A stretch of 64,000 bases of DNA from Parasponia andersonii (lineage: Eukaryota; Streptophyta; Magnoliopsida; Rosales; Cannabaceae), in NCBI GenBank assembly GCA_002914805.1, contig JXTB01000240.1, positions 284,776 to 348,775 on the forward strand, read 5' to 3'. The notes under the pieces are model-generated. The model was not told where the DNA came from and did not search any database. It worked only from the letters and a program-made list of their open reading frames with translations. The stretch's first letter is position 1. Each line of letters starts with the position of its first letter. Both the position numbers and the translations under genes were made by a program. Shown here one piece after another: positions 48,486-60,742 of the stretch.

Positions 48486-48726
48486 CACTACAATAAAATG
48501 GGGATAGAACAACGACAAAAGTCATCAGTGTAGAAGCAAAAGTCGTCGATATAATTCTAGACCAACGACATTGTCACTACCAAAATAATCATCAGTATAG
48601 CCTCATCAGTATAGGTGGCTACATCGACGATAAATCAAGTTATAGCTACAGATAGACTATATAAGCTGACAACTTCTATCATTGTCATGTTCTTATTAGA
48701 GAATCTATTTCTTAGAGCTATATATA
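48486..48726 (+). mobile_element. CACTA element end (fragment)
   Basis: CACTACAATAAAATGGGG at 48486 is a CACTA terminus; it resembles the right terminal repeat of the element at 3367-9365, whose reverse complement has CTACTACAATAAAATA. Short subterminal words follow (GTCATCAGT, GTCGTCGATATA, CGACATTGTC, CATCAGTATAG). The fragment ends where a gypsy-like LTR begins. The other terminus was not found. Confidence 0.6.
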
Positions 48727-50249
48727 CGATAAGTGTATTTTACACTTCTTTACTATACTTTAGAGCTTAAGAATTGTTCGTTTTTGAGCTGTTTTTATTT
48801 GTTTTGTTGTTTCTAATGTATATTTCAGGTAAGATATTATTGAGCAAAAAATGTTGTCTTTCGGAGTTAAAATAGAGGTATATCAAGGCGTTTAGGTGTA
48901 AAACTTGCATCACGATAAGAAGAGGTAAAGATTTAAAGTTAGTTCGGTGTCACTGCAGAAGAATCACAAGGCTGCAACCCTAAAATCATGAGGCTACAGC
49001 TCCAAAAATGTGACACCATAGCCCCAAAATCATGGGGCTGCAGTGCCAAAGCAGTGAGGCCGCGGCCCCATTTTCGTGGGGCTAAGCCCCATTTTCTTGT
49101 TGTTGTCTACAGGGTGGCAGTGCCAAGTTTTTGGCACCACAACACCAAAGATTGGCACCATAGCCTCGGCCTTGTGGCACCACAATGCCACCATTTGGCG
49201 CCGCAGAGCCAGCTTCCTGTCAGTTGTGGCACCACAATGCCAAAAAGTTGCAAAAAAACTCGGATTTTGCTCAGGACTACTCCTCTATTTAAACTGTCTT
49301 TTTTTTATCTGAAAAAAAAAAAAAAAGAGACGACAGGAGGAACGAAAGCCCTAGTAGCCAAGGGTTCCTACAGCTTTTGCTAAGGGAGAAACAATATCAA
49401 GGAGAGGATTCAAGAAGAAAGAGAAATCATATTAGAGGCTTCAAATCTCTTCTATTTTTTGCAAAATAATTATGTATCAATCTTAATATATTTGTTGCGA
49501 ATTATTTTGTATGAATATGAGTTAAACTCTATTTTTAGGGAGGCAATCGAACCTCAAATATAATCCAACTATTTGGTTTTCCTTTATTATTCTTCTTGAT
49601 ATTCATGATTGAATTGATTGTTTTATCTTGAACTTAATGCATCTATTTATTTGGCCACCAAATAGATTGTTGTTATGAAATCTATACAAACTTGGGAAAG
49701 GATTATGAGTTTGGACATAGATAGAACATCATAAGATCACCTAATGTAGGGTGAGTTTATATAGGATAGAAATATACCTATGTAATTTGTGCAACTTTGT
49801 ATGAGAATGACCAAACTTAGTGAGTCTAATCAATTTATGTTAGGAGTAACATAGTATCTTATTTTGATATTTTTACTTATGTCTTAGAAAGGATTTAATG
49901 AATATTTTAGGATTCTTGGTTATCAATTCTACATGGATAATTATTTTATGAGAAAAACTAGTTGCATCCCTAGGTTCCCTACTATTACTTTACGAATTAT
50001 TTTAGTTGCTTAGTTTTCAATTTCCTATCTTTCCTTTTACATTGTTATTTACATTTTAATTCTTGCACAAAATCATCGAATATTGTCACTTGGATAAATT
50101 GGAAACTAGTTTCAGTTAGTACTTAGCAATTGTGAATGAAGTACTCCTCACGAGATCGATACTCTCTTACTCTATATTACTTGTTGTGACCCATATACTT
50201 GTTGTGACCCATATACTTGCAGTGTTTGTGTGATAAAAATAGCCTAACA
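48727..50249 (+). repeat. 5' LTR of the gypsy-like element (1.52 kb)
   Basis: Starts about CGATAAGTGTATTTTACAC and ends ATAGCCTAACA. It contains a G+C-rich cluster of GGCACC/GTGCC words (about 48970-49250) and a perfect 18-bp duplication ACTTGTTGTGACCCATAT at 50179-50196 and 50197-50214. Confidence 0.7.
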
Positions 50250-50783
50250 AGTTTTTTGCACTGTTGCAAGCCACTTTTTGGCACTGTTGTGGGCCATATT
50301 TTGGCACTGCGACGCCACCAGCCCAAAGAAAAAAATAAAAAATAAAAAAACTTACTCTGTGATGGCACTGTCGTCAGTACCACCATGAACCGAAAGTGAT
50401 CAATTTGGCAACCACCACACCTTTGAGGCCGACTGAGCAGTTCCTCCTAGTTCTTTCATATTTAGTGCTTTAGGGATAATGTACATTTTAAGCTTGGGTG
50501 GAGTGTCCAACACTTACCTGCTTTGTTTTCATGAACATTTTAATTGGTTAAACTTTTAAAATATTTTCCTGTGTTTTATTTTAGTTTATTCAGTTTCTAT
50601 CTTTCTTTCATAGTGTGTGTTTCTTTTGTTTATTTGTTTGATTGTGTGTTGATTGGAGTTTTTGATAGAGGTTAATGGCCGATGATATTGATAACTCTAT
50701 GAAAATAGAGTTACCTTGTGTGTTTTTAGTCTTAGGTTAGTTGCTTTAGAAGAATAAATTTTATAGTTTAGGTGTCTTTCTTT

Positions 50784-51436
50784 NNNNNNNNNNNNNNNNN
50801 NNNNNNNNNNNNNNNNNNNNNNNNNNNNNNNNNNNNNNNNNNNNNNNNNNNNNNNNNNNNNNNNNNNNNNNNNNNNNNNNNNNNNNNNNNNNNNNNNNNN
50901 NNNNNNNNNNNNNNNNNNNNNNNNNNNNNNNNNNNNNNNNNNNNNNNNNNNNNNNNNNNNNNNNNNNNNNNNNNNNNNNNNNNNNNNNNNNNNNNNNNNN
51001 NNNNNNNNNNNNNNNNNNNNNNNNNNNNNNNNNNNNNNNNNNNNNNNNNNNNNNNNNNNNNNNNNNNNNNNNNNNNNNNNNNNNNNNNNNNNNNNNNNNN
51101 NNNNNNNNNNNNNNNNNNNNNNNNNNNNNNNNNNNNNNNNNNNNNNNNNNNNNNNNNNNNNNNNNNNNNNNNNNNNNNNNNNNNNNNNNNNNNNNNNNNN
51201 NNNNNNNNNNNNNNNNNNNNNNNNNNNNNNNNNNNNNNNNNNNNNNNNNNNNNNNNNNNNNNNNNNNNNNNNNNNNNNNNNNNNNNNNNNNNNNNNNNNN
51301 NNNNNNNNNNNNNNNNNNNNNNNNNNNNNNNNNNNNNNNNNNNNNNNNNNNNNNNNNNNNNNNNNNNNNNNNNNNNNNNNNNNNNNNNNNNNNNNNNNNN
51401 NNNNNNNNNNNNNNNNNNNNNNNNNNNNNNNNNNNN
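50784..51436. other. Assembly gap (653 N)
   Basis: Run of undetermined bases inside the gypsy-like region. The true length is unknown. On its right, 51437-51655 reads like the end of a different, related LTR (TTTTGGCACGTGCACTTGCG), so a junction between elements is hidden here. Confidence 0.99.
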
Positions 51437-52745
51437 CATTATTTTCTGCTTAATATTTACTTTTCTGCTTGCATCTTTAAATTGTTGCTATTTTATTACA
51501 AATCTTGATTTCTCAATTGTTAAACTAGCTTGTTCGACATTTAAATTTTACAAATAATTTTAGTAATCAATCCCTGTAGAGACGATACTCACTCACTACT
51601 ATATTACTTGTTTTGGCACGTGCACTTGCGTAGCTACCGTAAAAACGGCAACAAGATATTTTTGTGAGTTCATGTGAAATAACTCTTTGGAAACATTTAG
51701 TATCATAACTGTTTGTGTGCTTAAATCTTTTGTTGTTTTGCTTGTGAACAAGTCTTGAACCCATTTTGCACATAGTTGTGAGCATTTAATCTTGAATTGC
51801 TTAGAGTAGCTTTATGCATGTGGCTTATAAATTTATTTAGTCTTATATCATCTTAAAACCTGTTTAATTGTCAATCAAGACAAAATCCTAGGTAACATGA
51901 AAATCGAAGAAATGATGTAGGCCATTTTAGACTGGTTGAGCCTTTCAAGCCTACCCTTAAATGTAATATCCTTAGTCACCACCTTTGAGACAATTTCTTA
52001 CTATTTTCATGTTGTAAACCCATAAATGCTTCTTACCAATAAATAATTTTCCAAATTACCCTGCTTCACACTATAGATGCATGAAAGTAAATTTTGAATT
52101 TTTGATGAAGTGTGAGCAGTTTAAAAAAAATGAAGTCAATTTGGTGGAACAAGTTTAGTTATCTTAAATCGATAGTTAATTTAAAAAAAAAAAACAAAAA
52201 AAATGGTCAAAAACTAAGTTTAGGGGAAATTCTTGTGGTATGCTAAGAGAATTGTATTCATTGAAAAAAAAAAAAAAAGGCATCTTGGTGTGAATAAGCC
52301 TAAATGATACCACTCCATCTACCTGTATCCAAGTCTTATGTTACAAGCCAATTAAAAACCTATTAATCTTAATTTGAGTGTTACTCTACATTAGTGGAGA
52401 TTGATATGAAAAAGCAAACTTATGAGATGACTAGGTCACTAGTATTGAAACAGCTGTAAATGTACATCCTAAGTTTGCATAAAGCAATCCGAGCATGAAA
52501 AGTTAAATGCAAACATCTATTACATACACACACTCAAAAAGTTCATAGTAAAGTCAAACATCTAGTAGAATTGAAATTCTAAACTGTTATGATGCTTTAA
52601 GTTTCCTTTGAGTTATATGACTTTTGTAGAGTATTGAGATAATATTAACCTCATTCAAAAGCTTTGTTTATGTGTCTTGAATTTCGCTTTTGTGTTGTTT
52701 TAGTTAATTTCTACTTGTTCTTTTTGTTGTTGTTTAGCTCGAGGA
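51437..52745 (+). other. Gypsy-like LTR tail and non-coding spacer
   Basis: Begins with an LTR-end-like stretch (to about 51655) and continues as non-coding sequence with A-rich runs (52170-52202, 52264-52278) and the words GGCATCTTGGTGTGAATAAG and AATGATACCACTCCATCTAC, a pattern I associate with the spacer before the 3' LTR of Athila/Tat-type elements. Recollection of the pattern, not a search. Confidence 0.4.
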
Positions 52746-53326
52746 TTTACACTTATCTTTACTATACTTTCAAGCTTGAGAATTGCTCATCTTTGAGCTC
52801 TATTTACTTGTTTTGTTGCTTTAGTTGCATATTTCAGGTGAGATATCATTGAGTGAAGAATATTGTTTTTCACAGTTAAAATAGAGGTAAATCAAGACAT
52901 TTAGGTGTAAAACTTGCATTGCAATGAGAAGAGGCAAAGATTTGAAGTCAATTCAGTGCCACTGTAGAAGAATCACAAGGCTGCAACATAGGGTTGTAGC
53001 CCAAAAAATGTGGCACCACAACCCCAAAATCATGGGGTTGTAGTGCCAGTGCAGTGAGGCCGCGGCCCTATTTCCGTGGGGCTGCAGCCCCATTTTCTTG
53101 GTGCCACAGCACCTACTTCCTATCAGCTGAGAAAAGTTGCAGAAAATCCAGATTTTGTGCATGACTCCTCCTCTATTTAAACTCTCTTTCTCCCATCTGA
53201 AAAAAAGAGGATGACGGGGGGAATGGAAACCCTTACAACCAAGGGTTCCTAGAGCCATTTCTAATAGAGAAACAACATCAAGAGGAGGATTCAAGAAGAA
53301 GGAGAAATCAAATTAGAGGCTTCAAA
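52746..53326 (+). repeat. 3' LTR (incomplete) of the gypsy-like element
   Basis: Aligns with the 5' LTR from its TTTACACTT-CTTTACTATACTTT region through the GGCTGCAA cluster to GAGGCTTCAAA, where similarity stops at the start of the SIRE-type LTR. Confidence 0.75.
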
Positions 53327-54168
53327 CGAGTTTTTCTATCTCTTACTCTTATCATTTTCAGCAATTTTCATATTCGACCATTAGAACCATACTATCAATG
53401 GCTAGTATTTTTAGTCAATCAGAAATAGCAGATTGTTTGTCAAACAGTCTAATATGGCTAGTTTTCGTTCAAGTCTATAAATAGAAGCTTTTCCAACATT
53501 TGAAACAACTTTTGAATATTCCTATATTACTTTAATCATACTTTCAAGTTGTTCAAATCATATTTTGTGATCCAAACTTTCAAATCCACTTTTTCACAAA
53601 AATCACTTAAGCCAAAATAGATTATATTTTGTGTTCTCATTTATTCTCTCTAGGCTTATCTTGTGTCTATCATCTTCCTAAGAGAGATTCTAATTGAGTG
53701 TATCAATAAACAAAAACCAAAATTGTATTTGTGAGGTGAGATTGACACCAAATCATAAACAACCCAGTTTAGGTAAAATTGGCACTAAAGTCTAAACAAT
53801 CCGAGTTAGGTATGATAGAGCAAGATTCAAAACTATTATAAAGGTGTGAGTGTGCCTAAGAAGAAGCTACTCGTTCTATAAAAGGATCGGTCAAGCCCAT
53901 TCTCTTGATCCTATAGTGGAAAACTCGAAGTGGGTTGCCAAGAACTAAGGATGTAGACAAACCATCGTATTTGTTGAACCTTATAAAAATAGTGTTTCCA
54001 TTTCTCCATCCATATCTCTTTAAATTTATTTATCTTAAGCTTGTGTATGCTTTTCGCTATTTTTACTTGATATAGTCTTTACTTGCTTATCAAGAAAGGT
54101 TTGCCAAAGTTTTCAAAAACCCTATTTACCCTTCCCACCCTCTTGGGTTAGTTAATCTTAAGCTAACA
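53327..54168 (+). repeat. Probable 5' LTR of the SIRE-type element
   Basis: Lies between the end of similarity to the gypsy-like LTR and the primer-binding site. It ends CTTAAGCTAACA at 54168 and has a promoter motif CTATAAATAG at 53475-53484. Its start is set only by the end of the neighbouring LTR, so it may be incomplete; no convincing second copy was aligned. Confidence 0.5.
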
Positions 54169-54251
54169 ATTGATATCAGAGCTTGGTGCTCAAAATTTTA
54201 AGACTTGTTCATTTTTAAGGTGGCTAGCCTAAACAACTTTTCTTTTCAATA

Positions 54252-57200
54252 TGAGTGGTTATCACCTTCTAAACTACTATTTTCCAATGGAAGTGATTGT
54301 TAGGCTATTTCTAACACACAAATCGTAAGTATATAGGCAGCAATAAGTAATATGAATAGCAAGAGGGTATCGAATCTCACGAGGAGCAAATGATCCACAA
54401 ATGCTAAGTACTAATCTGACTAGTTGATAATTTATACAAACGACAAGAAATGGTTGTTTTGAACTAAAATTAAAATGTAAACTTAATACAAAAGAAATAA
54501 TAAAAATCAACACTAAGCAACTAAAGATAGTTTTATAAAAATGTAGAGAGCCTAAGAATGTAATCTATCCTCTAGGTCCTTCAATTACTAGTTTTCCTCA
54601 CCGTTCAGTCATCTATTCAGAATTAACAATCGAGAATTTAATATTATTCACAAACTCTTTTTCAAGAAATAGGTGAAAATATCTAAATAAGATAATATAT
54701 TACTCTTAACATAAATTGATTAGATTCATTAAGCTAGGTAATTCTCATATATGGCTGCACAAGTTACATAGGCATATTCCTATCCTAAACAAACTCACCC
54801 TACACTAGGTAATCTTATGTTCTTTAACCTATATTCAAACCTAGTTCATAGAGGTTTCACATAAACAATCTATTTAGTGACCAAGTAAATAGAAGCATTA
54901 AACACAAAATAGAACAATTAACTCATTAATGGATATCAAGAACAAACGAGGAAAACAAAGCAATTAAATTATATTAGAGGTTTGATTACATCCCTAGTAA
55001 TGAAGTTTAGTTCATAGTCATACCAAGAGAAATATAACAGAAATAATAAAGCTTGTACATGTTTATTGTAGGAAATGGAAGAGTAAAATTAAAGGAAGAG
55101 AAAGAAAAACTCTTTGAAGCTTTGTCAATCAATCTCCTTTCTCATCTTTATTTCTATTTCCTCCACTTGTTTCTCCTTCAAAAACTGTCTAAAAACTCTA
55201 GTTGCTAGGGTTTTTAAGTCCCCCTCTCAGATGAGCCGAAGAGATGTTAAATACTGGAGGTAAACCGGCCACGATCTAGGAATTTTACAACATGTTCTAT
55301 GCTTTGTGGCACTGCAGTGCCAAGACGGTCGAGAAAGTGGCGCTGCGGTGCCATAAAGCTCAGAAAACGGCACTGTGGCACTATAGTGCCACACTATTGA
55401 TGTTGTGGCACTGCGGCACTGGTGTGGTGCTGCAATACCACTTCTTGGCAACATGATGCCAAGTTTCTGGAAGATTGTGGCACCAATTTGGTGCTGCAGC
55501 ACCCTTTTCTCTTCATAACTGGCATTGCTACATGCTCCCGAGGTGATATTTGCCTATCACTCCTCACGAATGATCAGAATTCCCTTGATTTAGCCTCGGT
55601 TTTACAATAAAAATTAGTATTCTTCACTCAATGACTTCTCACCTTAAATGTACACCAAAAACAACAAATCGGATAAAAAGAGCTCAAAGACGAGCAATTC
55701 TTAAGCTTAAACAAAGGGTAAAGTTCAGTGTAGAATCCACTTTACAGTGATTTTAACTATTAGAGAAATTGGATGGACACTTACCTTAGGTCTATTTATT
55801 TTGATTTATAGTACATTGTTGCTAAAGGTTCATTGAAAATAACAAAAATTGTTGATAGTAGAGAAGTGAAAAAAAGACATAGAAGAATATGATGAAAAAG
55901 AAAAAATCACTTTCACAAAAAATAGAAGAGCTAGAAATATTCTTATGTGTGGTTTAGATAGGAATATTTATAATAATGTTGAGAAGGCTAGAGATACTCA
56001 TGAACTTTGGAACATGTTACAAGTCTCTTTTTAAGGAACTAGCTCCATGAAAGAAACTAGAATTAATATTTTTACTAGAAACTATAAGTTGTTTAAAATA
56101 GAAAAAGATGAATCTATTCTCAAATGTTTACTAGATTCACAACTATTCTTAACTCTCTTGGTGCTCTAGGAAAAAGATTTCCAAATAGTGAGTTGGTAAG
56201 CAAAATCCTTGGAAGTCTTCCTTGAGCATATAGAAGCAAAGTGGTAGCTATTGAAGAAGCAAAAGACCTTAGCAAACTTCCTCTTGAAAAACTTATGGGC
56301 TCCCTCATGACCCATGAAATCCTTATGAAGGAAACAAATAAAGATGAAGGAGAGGAGAGGAAAAAGAAAGGAATTTCTCTTAAAACCGCCTTATAAGAAA
56401 GCAATGAGGAAGAAGAAGATTTTGTGGATACTGAGTTGGAAGATATTGCTCTACTTACTAAAAGGTACAAGAAGAACTTAAATTTCAAAAAGAAGAATTT
56501 CAAGAAGAATACCAAAGGCAATGACTTTCGAGAGAAAAAAATGAATGATGATCCCATCACTTGCTTCGAATGCAAGAAACCGGGACACATGAAGAACGAA
56601 TGTCTCTTGAGAAGAACAATAAAGAAAAAGGCAATGAAGGCCACTTGGGATGATAGTGAAGAAGAAGAATTTAAATGAGAAGAATGAGAAGAAATTGCCA
56701 ACATGTGCTTCATGGCAATAGAAAATGAGATAAGCTCTCTTAAACCTAAAACTGAATTTCATAGTGATTGTGATATTAGTAGTGATTTTAGTGAAAATGA
56801 AAGTGATTGTGATTTATCTTATAAAATTTTATTGAATGATTTCAATAATTTACAGAAAAATTAAAAAAAAAAAAACCATTTTCAAGAACAATGCTCTTAA
56901 AAAGGGAATTCTTACTTTGTCAAAAATAGTTAAAGAGTTTACAAAAAAAAAAAAAAAAAAGTAAAATTACCTTGTAATAATTGTGATATTTTGTCAAAAG
57001 AAAATACTTCCTTACATGATAAGATTTTAGACTTAACAAAAATTATCTACAAATTTATAAATGGAAAGAAAAATCTTGATATGACACTTGGTGGGCAAAA
57101 AATGTGTTTTTGAAAAATGAGGTATTAGATATAAATTTTCTATAAAATAAAAATACCTCAAAAACTATTTTGTGAAAGCTAGTACAAGTGACACAAAGTA

Positions 57201-60200
57201 CACTTGCACTTATTGCAATCAAGATGGACATACTAGTTTTTCATGCTTTGTGAAGAAAAATGCATATTTTGGTAGAAAACTAGCTTAGGTATCAAAAGAT
57301 CCTAGAACTAACACTCAAGGTCCCAAATTAGTATAGGTACCAAAAATCAAAGTTCGATTCTTACTTTAGGTACAAAAAAAGAAAAACTTTTAGTACTTGG
57401 ATAGTGGTTGCTCCAAATACATGACCAGAGACTACTCTTTGCTCTCATCATTCACAAAAAGAAATGGTGGACATGTTATATTTGGAGACAATGCTAAAGG
57501 AAAAATTTTGGATATAGGTAACATTGGTACCACTTCCTCTCCCATTATAGAAAATATTTTACTCGTTGATAGTCTTAAACACAATTTGTTTAGTATAAGT
57601 CAACTTTGTGATGAAGGTTATCGAGTTATTTTTTAGCATTCTAAATGCTTAATTGAGGATAATTGTTCAAAAGAAAGTATTTTTGATAGGAAAAGAAAAG
57701 ATAATGTATATGCTATTAATATTAAAAAATATTTTAGTCAAGATAAATACTTTTTAGTTTTAAAAGATGATTCTTGGCTTTGGCATAGAAGACTTAGACA
57801 TGGTAGCATGAATACTATTTCTAAAATTTCAAAGAAAAACCTTGTTAGTGGTTTACCTAGTTTACTTTTTGAGAAAGACAAAATTTGTGATGCATGTCAA
57901 TTTAGAAACCAAATAAAAAGTTCTTTTAAATCCAAAACACCATTACTACTTCTAGACCCTTGCAACTATTTCACATGGATTTATTTGGACCATTAAGAGT
58001 AGCTAGTTTTGGTGGAAAATACTGTACTTCTGTGATAGTTCATTTTTCAAGATTAACTTGGGTTCTGTTTATTGCTCATAAAAATGATGTTTTAAATATT
58101 CTTACTATCTTTTGTAAGAAAGTACAAAATAAAAAATGTTATACCATCACATCTATTAGAAGTGATCATGGTGGTGAGTTTGAAAATGATAAAATAGAAG
58201 CTTTTTACTACAAAAATAATTTTGTTCATAATTTTTCAGCTCGTAGAACTCCATAACAAAATGGAGTTGTAGAAAGAAAGAAACAAAAATCCTACAAGAA
58301 ATGGCACAAAGCATGCTAAATGAAATTGGTTTGCCAAAATATTTTTGGGCCGAAACGATTAGCATCGCTTGTCATATTGTGAATAGAGTCATGATAAGGC
58401 TAATTTTGAACAAGACATATTATGAGCTTTGGAAAGATAGAATATACCAATATTAATTATTTTAAAGTTATTGGATGCAAATGTTTTATTTTAAATACTA
58501 AAGATAATTTGGAAAATTTTGATTCAAAATTCGACATTGGTATTTTTCTTGGATATTTTACTACTAGTAAGGTTTATAGAGTTTTCAATAAAAGAACATT
58601 ACTTGTAGAAGAATATACACATGTTATTTTTTATGAGTCTGATGCTCTCCTTGAGAAGAGAAAATTAGATGATGGTGACATTGTAGGTTTAGAACCAAGC
58701 TTGAATGAGATAAGTGTAAATGAGAAAACAAATTAAGAGAAGGAGATCCAACTATAACAAGATCTTAAAGAAGAAAAGGAAAGCAACAATGGTAACACTT
58801 TCTCTCTTTCTCGAGATTTAAAATTCAATTGTGCTCATCTTAAAGACTAAATTATAGGTTGCCGCTTACAAGGAGTCAAGACTAGAGCATCACTTAGGAA
58901 TATTTGTAATAACATAGCTTTTATCTCTCAAATTGAACCAAAAAGTTTTAAAAATACTAAAAAGATGAATCATGGATTTTAGCTAAGCAAAAAAAAAATT
59001 AATCAATTAGAAAGAAGTAATGTATGGGAATTAGTTCCAAGACCTAAGGACCAATTGAATATTAGGACTAAATGGGTCTTTAGAAATAAAGTAGATGAGC
59101 ATGGGGTCATGAAACAAAGCTAGACTAGTAGCTCAAGGTTTCAATCAAGAAAAAGATGTCAATTATGAAGAAACCTTCATACCCATAATAAGATTAGAAT
59201 CCATAAGGATACTCTTAGCATTTGCATACTATAAGTATTTTATTTTATACCAAATAGATATTAAGAATGCATTTCTAAATGGATACATTTTAAAAGAAGT
59301 ATATGTAGCTTAACCCCTTGGTTTTCAAAATCATAAGTATCCGGATCATGTTTTTAAATTGAAAAAAGGCTTTTTATGGTTTAAAGCAAACTCCTAGAAC
59401 TTTGTATAATAGATTGAGTAAACTTTTGATTTTGAATGGTTTTACTATGGGAAAGTATATACTACTCTTTTTGTAAAAAGAAAAAAAAGAGAGATGATTA
59501 TAATCCAAATCTATGTTGATGATACTATATTTAGTGCTACTAATATTTCTCTTTGTGAAGAATTCTCTAAGTGTATGTATAATGAATTCAAAATGAGCAT
59601 GATGGGAGACCTCAATTTCTTCCTTGGACTTCAAATCAAACAAAACAAAAAGGGCACTTTCATCAATCAATCCAAGTACATCAAGGATATGTTGAAGAAA
59701 TTTGGTATGAAAAACTCCAAATCAATGAGAATACCCATGAGCTCTTCAATCAAGCTTGACAAAGATGAAAATGATAAAGTAGCAGATATCACTAAATATC
59801 GAGATATGATTGGATCATTTCTTTACAGCCAGTAGACTAGATATAATATTTAGTGTTTGTCAATGTGCTAGATTTCAATCTAATCCTATATAATCACATC
59901 TTAGTACAGTAAAATTTATTTTCAAATACTCGTATGGCACTCTGAATCTAAGATTATGGCATCTAAAAGGTATACACTTTAACATTACTAGTTTTTTGGA
60001 TGCGGACTTTGTCGGTTGTCAACCCGATCGCAAAAGCACTAGTGGTACTTGTCACTTTCTTAGTTATTCACTTGTATCATTGTTTAGCAAGAAACAAAAT
60101 TCTGTTGCTCTTTCTACTATTGAAGCCGAATATATCTCTACTGGTAGTTGTATGCTCAAATTTTTGGATGAAACAAATACTAATAGATTTTTGAATGAAT

Positions 60201-60458
60201 TATAATCACATGCTTATTAAGTGTGATAATACTAGTGCTATCAATTTGTACAAAAATCTAATTTTACATTCACGAGCTAAGCATATTGACATTAGACATC
60301 ATTTTCTTTGTGATCACATACAAAAAGGTGACATTTTACTTGAGTTTGTATGCACGGAAAAACAACTAGCTGATATATTCACTAAGCTTCTTAGCGAGGA
60401 TCAGTTTTACATGATTCGTAGAGAACTTAGTATGATTGATCATAATGAGCTTCATTGA
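54252..60458 (+). pseudogene. SIRE-type gag-pol (fossil)
   Basis: Gag starts near 54252 (MSGYHLLNYY), is split by the solo LTR, and resumes after 55751 (RNWMDTYLRSIYFDL). Two CCHC knuckles follow, near 56565 (CFECKKPGHMKNEC) and 57200 (CTYCNQDGHTSFSC), then protease (YLDSGCSKYMTRD near 57395) and integrase (SVIVHFSRLTWVLF; IRSDHGGEFENDK). Reverse transcriptase has YVDDTIFSATN near 59510, and RNase H has DRKSTSGTCHFLSY, STIEAEYISTGSC and SRAKHIDIRHHFLCDH. The order protease-integrase-RT-RH is Ty1/copia. Broken throughout. Confidence 0.85.
54298..55746 (-). mobile_element. Solo LTR (1.45 kb) inside SIRE gag, same family as the gypsy-like element
   Basis: On the minus strand it starts TGTAAAGTGGATTCTACACTG at 55746 in outline (TGTAAAGTGG at the tip) and ends ATAGCCTAACA at 54298. 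A perfect 5-bp duplication GTGAT flanks it at 54293-54297 and 55747-55751. Gag sequence continues on both sides. It matches the reverse complement of the 5' LTR at 48727-50249 along its length (for example CTTAAGAATTG near the start and TAGCCTAACA at the end). Confidence 0.88.
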
Positions 60459-60742
60459 TTTTTCTATGTCTAAAAGTTGTTTGATTTTCTTGTATGAAGA
60501 TAAATTGTTGATTTCTCAAGGCTTTCATTGTTATTTTAATAATTTCCATTATATTAAACTAGTTTCAACTGAAAATATGCAAAAACAGAGGAATTGATAA
60601 ACCGAAAATATTTTCTGTCTACCGAAAAAGTGCTCTAGAACGCACTTTCTTTTTGCCATAATCAGCAAATCGAAAACCTATTTTTAACCTATCGAAAACT
60701 CGTAGTTCTGTGAGTATTTAAGCTATTTTTGACTTTTTTTTT
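60459..60742 (+). other. 3' sequence of the SIRE-type element up to the inserted LTR
   Basis: Non-coding sequence after RNase H. It has repeated ACCGAAAA words (about 60600-60640), also seen beyond the inserted LTR at about 63924-63932, which suggests the two parts were once continuous. No LTR start could be fixed. Confidence 0.4.

Larger units (their letters stand above)
48727..53326 (+). mobile_element. Gypsy-like element without recognisable coding sequence
   Basis: 5' LTR 48727-50249, internal sequence 50250-52745 with an assembly gap, and an incomplete 3' LTR 52746-53326. The LTRs match each other and the solo LTR at 54298-55746. After the 5' LTR, AACAAGTTTTTTGCACTGTTG resembles in part the TTTGGCGCCGTTGCC primer-binding region of Athila/Tat-type gypsy elements. 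The spacer at 51900-52640 also reads like the non-coding tail of that group. No gag or pol domain is seen. The family assignment is inferred from these resemblances. Broken or non-autonomous. Confidence 0.6.
53327..60458 (+). mobile_element. SIRE-type Ty1/copia fossil with a solo LTR in gag
   Basis: Parts: probable 5' LTR to 54168 (ends AGCTAACA, TATA motif CTATAAATAG at 53475-53484), primer-binding site TTGATATCAGAGCTTGG (54170 on), gag, protease, integrase, reverse transcriptase and RNase H to 60458. A solo LTR (54298-55746) sits inside gag. Domain words fit the SIRE lineage. Downstream sequence at 60459-60742 and after 63896 probably belongs to its 3' part. The element is heavily broken (well over ten places). 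Confidence 0.85.

Noticed and set aside
50768-51557. Long open frames across the N run on both strands
   Set aside because: They consist of undetermined bases translated as unknown residues; not genes.
56120-56713. 197-codon minus frame
   Set aside because: Antisense shadow of the Lys/Glu-rich SIRE gag; composition (Phe/Ser/Leu-rich) is what the reverse of AAG/GAA codons gives.
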